In this document: one piece after another, positions 4,709-6,747 of the stretch
How positions within the stretch are numbered: the stretch's first letter is position 1
Layout: each line of letters opens with the position of its first letter
Source: Nitratifractor sp.
Lineage (GTDB): Bacteria > Campylobacterota > Campylobacteria > Campylobacterales > Sulfurovaceae
Assembly: GCA_024762845.1 (NCBI GenBank)
Contig: JANTGQ010000070.1
Location: 1 to 6,747, forward strand
Direction: 5' to 3'
Length of the DNA: 6,747 nt
The notes under the pieces: generated by a model
Databases searched by the model: none
What the model saw: the letters and a program-made list of their open reading frames with translations, nothing else
Told to the model about the DNA's origin: nothing
Position numbers and translations under genes: made by a program

Positions 4709-6349
4709 ATAGATAGAGCGAATCAGTATAATACCCATCACAACAGCTATTATGAATCCGGCTAGTCCCAAAATAGGAATATCAAGTAACATTGGCGGTG
4801 TTTTGGCGTGTATTAAGAGTGCTGAGCCGATTAAAATGGCAGCAATAATAATAGATATAGAGAGACGATTTGCCGATTTTTCAATGCTCTCTTCCATCTT
4901 TTCCAAGCCCATATGTTGAAACTCAATTTTGAGTTTTCCACTTTTCATTTTCTCTACAATCGATTTGATATCTTGAGGAAACTGCACTAAAAAATCACCA
5001 AACTCCTTAGGCATTTCGCCAGCTTTTGAGAGAAAAGCAGAGAGTGATACACTCTCTTTATAAAAACGCAAAATAAATGGCTTTATCTCCTCTGCGGCAT
5101 TAAAATTGGGATCAAGTATCTTACCTACACCCTCTATGGTAATTATTGACTTGGTAAGCAGGTAATTGTTCTCTTTAAAATAGACCTTGTATCTACTCAT
5201 GAGAGCAACGATATCATTAATGAGATTTTTAATCTTTATATCTTTTAGAGAGCCATAGAAATAGGTACGAATAACATCACCCATATCTTTGGCAAATGCA
5301 TCGGTATCCAGGTTACTATTCTCTACTTTTGCCAAGTTTAAAACACAAAGAGCAGCCTTCTCTTCCTCTTCTTTAACGATGTAATAGATCATATCGATAA
5401 AATCTTTCCTGTCACGCTCAGATATGCTTCCCATCATTCCAAAATCGACAAAAGCGATACGCCCGTCAGTAAGGACAAAAATATTACCGGGATGTGGATC
5501 GGCATGAAAGAATCGGTGCTCAAAAATTTGCTCACAAATAAGTTCAAAGCCACTCTTTGCAACATTTTTTGGAGAGATACCCGCCTCTTCAAGTTTGTTT
5601 ATATCGGTAATTTTAATACCCTCTACAAACTCCATCGTCAATATTGTGCCGCAAGAGTACTCTTCATAGAGCTTTGGTACAAAAATTCTATCATTGCCGG
5701 CAAAATTTCTGGAAAAACGTTTTAAGTTTAGGGCTTCTCTATTGTAATCGAGCTCTTTTTTTATTGTTCTTTCAAACTCTTCAACTATCTTGGTTGGTGA
5801 GTCAATTCCATAGCTATAAAGCTTTCCCTCAAGCAAAGAGGTGATGTGATACATAATCTCTATATCAGATTGAATCATCCTCTTTGTTTTGGGTCTTAAA
5901 ATCTTTACAGCTACGCTTTCGCCACTTTTTAGCCTTCCTTTATATACCTGTCCTAGTGAAGCAGAAGCAATCAGGGTGAGCTCTCCGTCAAAAATCTCAT
6001 CAACATCTTTTCCAAACTCCTCGACAAAGCGATACTTTAACTCTGCAAAAGGAATCGGTTGTACACTGTCTTGAAGCTTGGAAAATTCGTCGACAAGTTC
6101 TAAAGGAATGAGATCTGGACGAATAGAGAGGATTTGAGCCATCTTAATAAAAGTGGGCCCAAGCTCCTCTACCGTTTTACGAATACGCTCACTTCGGCTT
6201 AACTTCAGATCTTCTTTTGAACTTTGGGATATAGAAAATTTAATATACTTTTCTACTCCCACTGCACTAACGATATCGTGAAAACCGTTTTTAACTAAAA
6301 TGGAAACAATATCTTTAGTGCGCTCAACCTGTCGAAGCGTATCGAACAT
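4691..6349 (-). CDS. ABC1/UbiB/AarF-family atypical protein kinase-like ATPase
   Basis: At 552 residues it matches the usual length of bacterial UbiB. It has the family layout: N-terminal GPTFIKMAQILSIRPDLIP (64-82), ASASLGQVYKG (128-138) in place of a P-loop, VAVK with Lys149, KELDYNREALN (198-208), FHADPHPGN (281-289) with the catalytic-type Asp284 and Asn289, and VDFG (301-304) for metal binding. Two C-terminal membrane helices lie at about 497-514 and 525-546. UbiB/COQ8 proteins are ATPases that assist coenzyme Q assembly. Campylobacterota make menaquinone instead, so a role in ubiquinone synthesis is doubtful and no symbol is given. The hallmark KxGQ motif reads KMAQ (69-72), with Ala for Gly. 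The ATG overlaps the stop of the phasin-like gene by one base (TAATG), indicating an operon and probable translational coupling. Confidence 0.9.
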   Translation of the reverse strand: MFDTLRQVERTKDIVSILVKNGFHDIVSAVGVEKYIKFSISQSSKEDLKLSRSERIRKTVEELGPTFIKMAQILSIRPDLIPLELVDEFSKLQDSVQPIPFAELKYRFVEEFGKDVDEIFDGELTLIASASLGQVYKGRLKSGESVAVKILRPKTKRMIQSDIEIMYHITSLLEGKLYSYGIDSPTKIVEEFERTIKKELDYNREALNLKRFSRNFAGNDRIFVPKLYEEYSCGTILTMEFVEGIKITDINKLEEAGISPKNVAKSGFELICEQIFEHRFFHADPHPGNIFVLTDGRIAFVDFGMMGSISERDRKDFIDMIYYIVKEEEEKAALCVLNLAKVENSNLDTDAFAKDMGDVIRTYFYGSLKDIKIKNLINDIVALMSRYKVYFKENNYLLTKSIITIEGVGKILDPNFNAAEEIKPFILRFYKESVSLSAFLSKAGEMPKEFGDFLVQFPQDIKSIVEKMKSGKLKIEFQHMGLEKMEESIEKSANRLSISIIIAAILIGSALLIHAKTPPMLLDIPILGLAGFIIAVVMGIILIRSIYKKGRL

Positions 6350-6657
6350 TATGACTGCTTGTTTTGAATTTCATGTTTTAAGGCAGTAATTTCATGCCGT
6401 AAAGATGCAATATCCTCTTTTGTGGCAACCCCAAGGGATTTTAACTGTTTATGTATCTCTTCACGGATAGTTTTATCAGTTTCTGCTACCTTCTCTTGAG
6501 CCTCTTTTCTCATATTATCAAGCAGTTGAGCCCCTTGCTCTTTGCTGATATCACCTTGTTTTATAGCTTCATCAACAAGATTTTCTACTTTCTCTTTTGC
6601 CATAAGCATAGCACCCAATCCCATTTTAACCAAATCATCAACTGTAACTTTTTCCAT
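6349..6657 (-). CDS. Phasin-like (PHA regulator phasin family) small coiled-coil protein
   Basis: The 102-residue protein is almost wholly helical and highly charged, with no cysteine, signal peptide or strong membrane helix. Residues 5-32 form an amphipathic region (VDDLVKMGLGAMLMAKEKVENLVDE), followed by a turn at GDISKEQG (35-42), a long charged helix (43-73) and a C-terminal block LGVATKEDIASLRHEITALKHEI (75-97) with heptad spacing. This matches the small bacterial proteins annotated as polyhydroxyalkanoate synthesis regulator phasin (COG3937), but no PHA synthase or depolymerase is nearby. The architecture also recalls UbiK, the coiled-coil accessory factor of ubiquinone synthesis. Its tight pairing with a UbiB-family gene (one-base overlap) suggests that the two proteins act together at the membrane; this is inference. 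The start is strongly supported by AGGAG (6664-6668) six bases upstream. Confidence 0.75.
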   Translation of the reverse strand: MEKVTVDDLVKMGLGAMLMAKEKVENLVDEAIKQGDISKEQGAQLLDNMRKEAQEKVAETDKTIREEIHKQLKSLGVATKEDIASLRHEITALKHEIQNKQS

Positions 6658-6691
6658 TTATAACTCCTCTCTATAAGATAGAATATTGCAA

Positions 6692-6714
6692 GTCCAGGAG
6701 GGACAATCTCTCCC
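6692..6714 (-). promoter_or_regulatory. Possible leader RNA structure before the phasin-like gene
   Basis: If transcription starts from the -10 box at 6728-6733, the leader of about 65 bases holds a small hairpin (GTCC 6692-6695 with GGAC 6701-6704 around a 5-base loop). The loop reads CTCCT on the RNA strand and is complementary to the AGGAG ribosome binding site at 6664-6668. A competing 4-bp stem joins 6700-6703 to 6711-6714. The stems are short, so this is a weak candidate for translation control. Confidence 0.2.
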
Positions 6715-6727
6715 AAACTCTTCTTAG

Positions 6728-6733
6728 ATTATA
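6728..6733 (-). promoter_or_regulatory. -10 box for the phasin-like/UbiB operon
   Basis: The minus strand reads TATAAT in the context GATATAATCT, about 70 bases before the ATG at 6657. A -35 box at normal spacing would fall beyond the right edge and cannot be checked. The predicted leader is about 65 bases long. Confidence 0.5.
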
Positions 6734-6747
6734 TCTTTTTTTAAAGA

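Noticed and set aside
4691..6349. Naming the kinase-like gene ubiB as a ubiquinone biosynthesis gene
   Set aside because: The inferred host group uses menaquinone, no ubi genes are in the window, and the KxGQ motif is altered; only the family level is supported.
6451..6663. Plus-strand 70-codon open frame opposite the phasin-like gene
   Set aside because: Its Phe/Leu/Ser-rich hydrophobic sequence is what the complement of a Glu/Lys-rich coiled-coil gene gives; there is no independent start signal.

Overview
The window looks like chromosomal DNA from a low-GC, Gram-negative bacterium, most probably a Campylobacterota member of the Sulfurimonas/Sulfurovum kind. This is an inference from AT-rich coding with many ATA/AGA/TTT codons, tight gene packing, GTG starts, TATAAT-type -10 boxes without clear -35 boxes, and the mix of protein families. 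No rRNA, tRNA, CRISPR array, transposase or phage gene is visible. No stretch above 300 bases lacks a gene.

Layout from left to right. (1) Minus-strand pair 2130->1: a 598-residue protein joining a GT-B glycosyltransferase to a GT2 glycosyltransferase, followed with an ATGA overlap by a DedA-family membrane protein that runs off the left edge. (2) Divergent intergenic region 2131-2326: a striking, nearly perfect 44-bp inverted repeat made of four TTTCAT/ATGAAA half-sites about one helical turn apart, flanked by -10-like boxes, plus a possible 29-codon leader ORF. (3) Plus-strand pair 2327-4154: an EI24/CysZ-family membrane protein overlapping an MFS transporter by 8 bases. The pair probably ends at an intrinsic terminator that lies inside the next, convergent gene. 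(4) Minus-strand 4605->4174: a small exported protein, probably thioredoxin-like but cysteine-free, with its own promoter. (5) Minus-strand pair 6657->4691: a small phasin-like coiled-coil protein overlapping by one base (TAATG) an ABC1/UbiB-family atypical kinase with two C-terminal membrane helices.

How the genes may work together. The GT-GT2 protein and DedA are probably translationally coupled and suggest a step in envelope glycan or lipid-carrier metabolism. The phasin-like/UbiB pair resembles the UbiK-UbiB partnership of ubiquinone synthesis, yet Campylobacterota use menaquinone, so the pair may serve another isoprenoid lipid or membrane function. The kinase also carries KMAQ where the family signature is KxGQ. 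The EI24-MFS pair is a membrane transport unit of unknown substrate.

No single spectacular new system stands out. The best leads are the four-half-site operator, the phasin-like/UbiB pair with its altered signature motif, and the double-glycosyltransferase fusion coupled to DedA.
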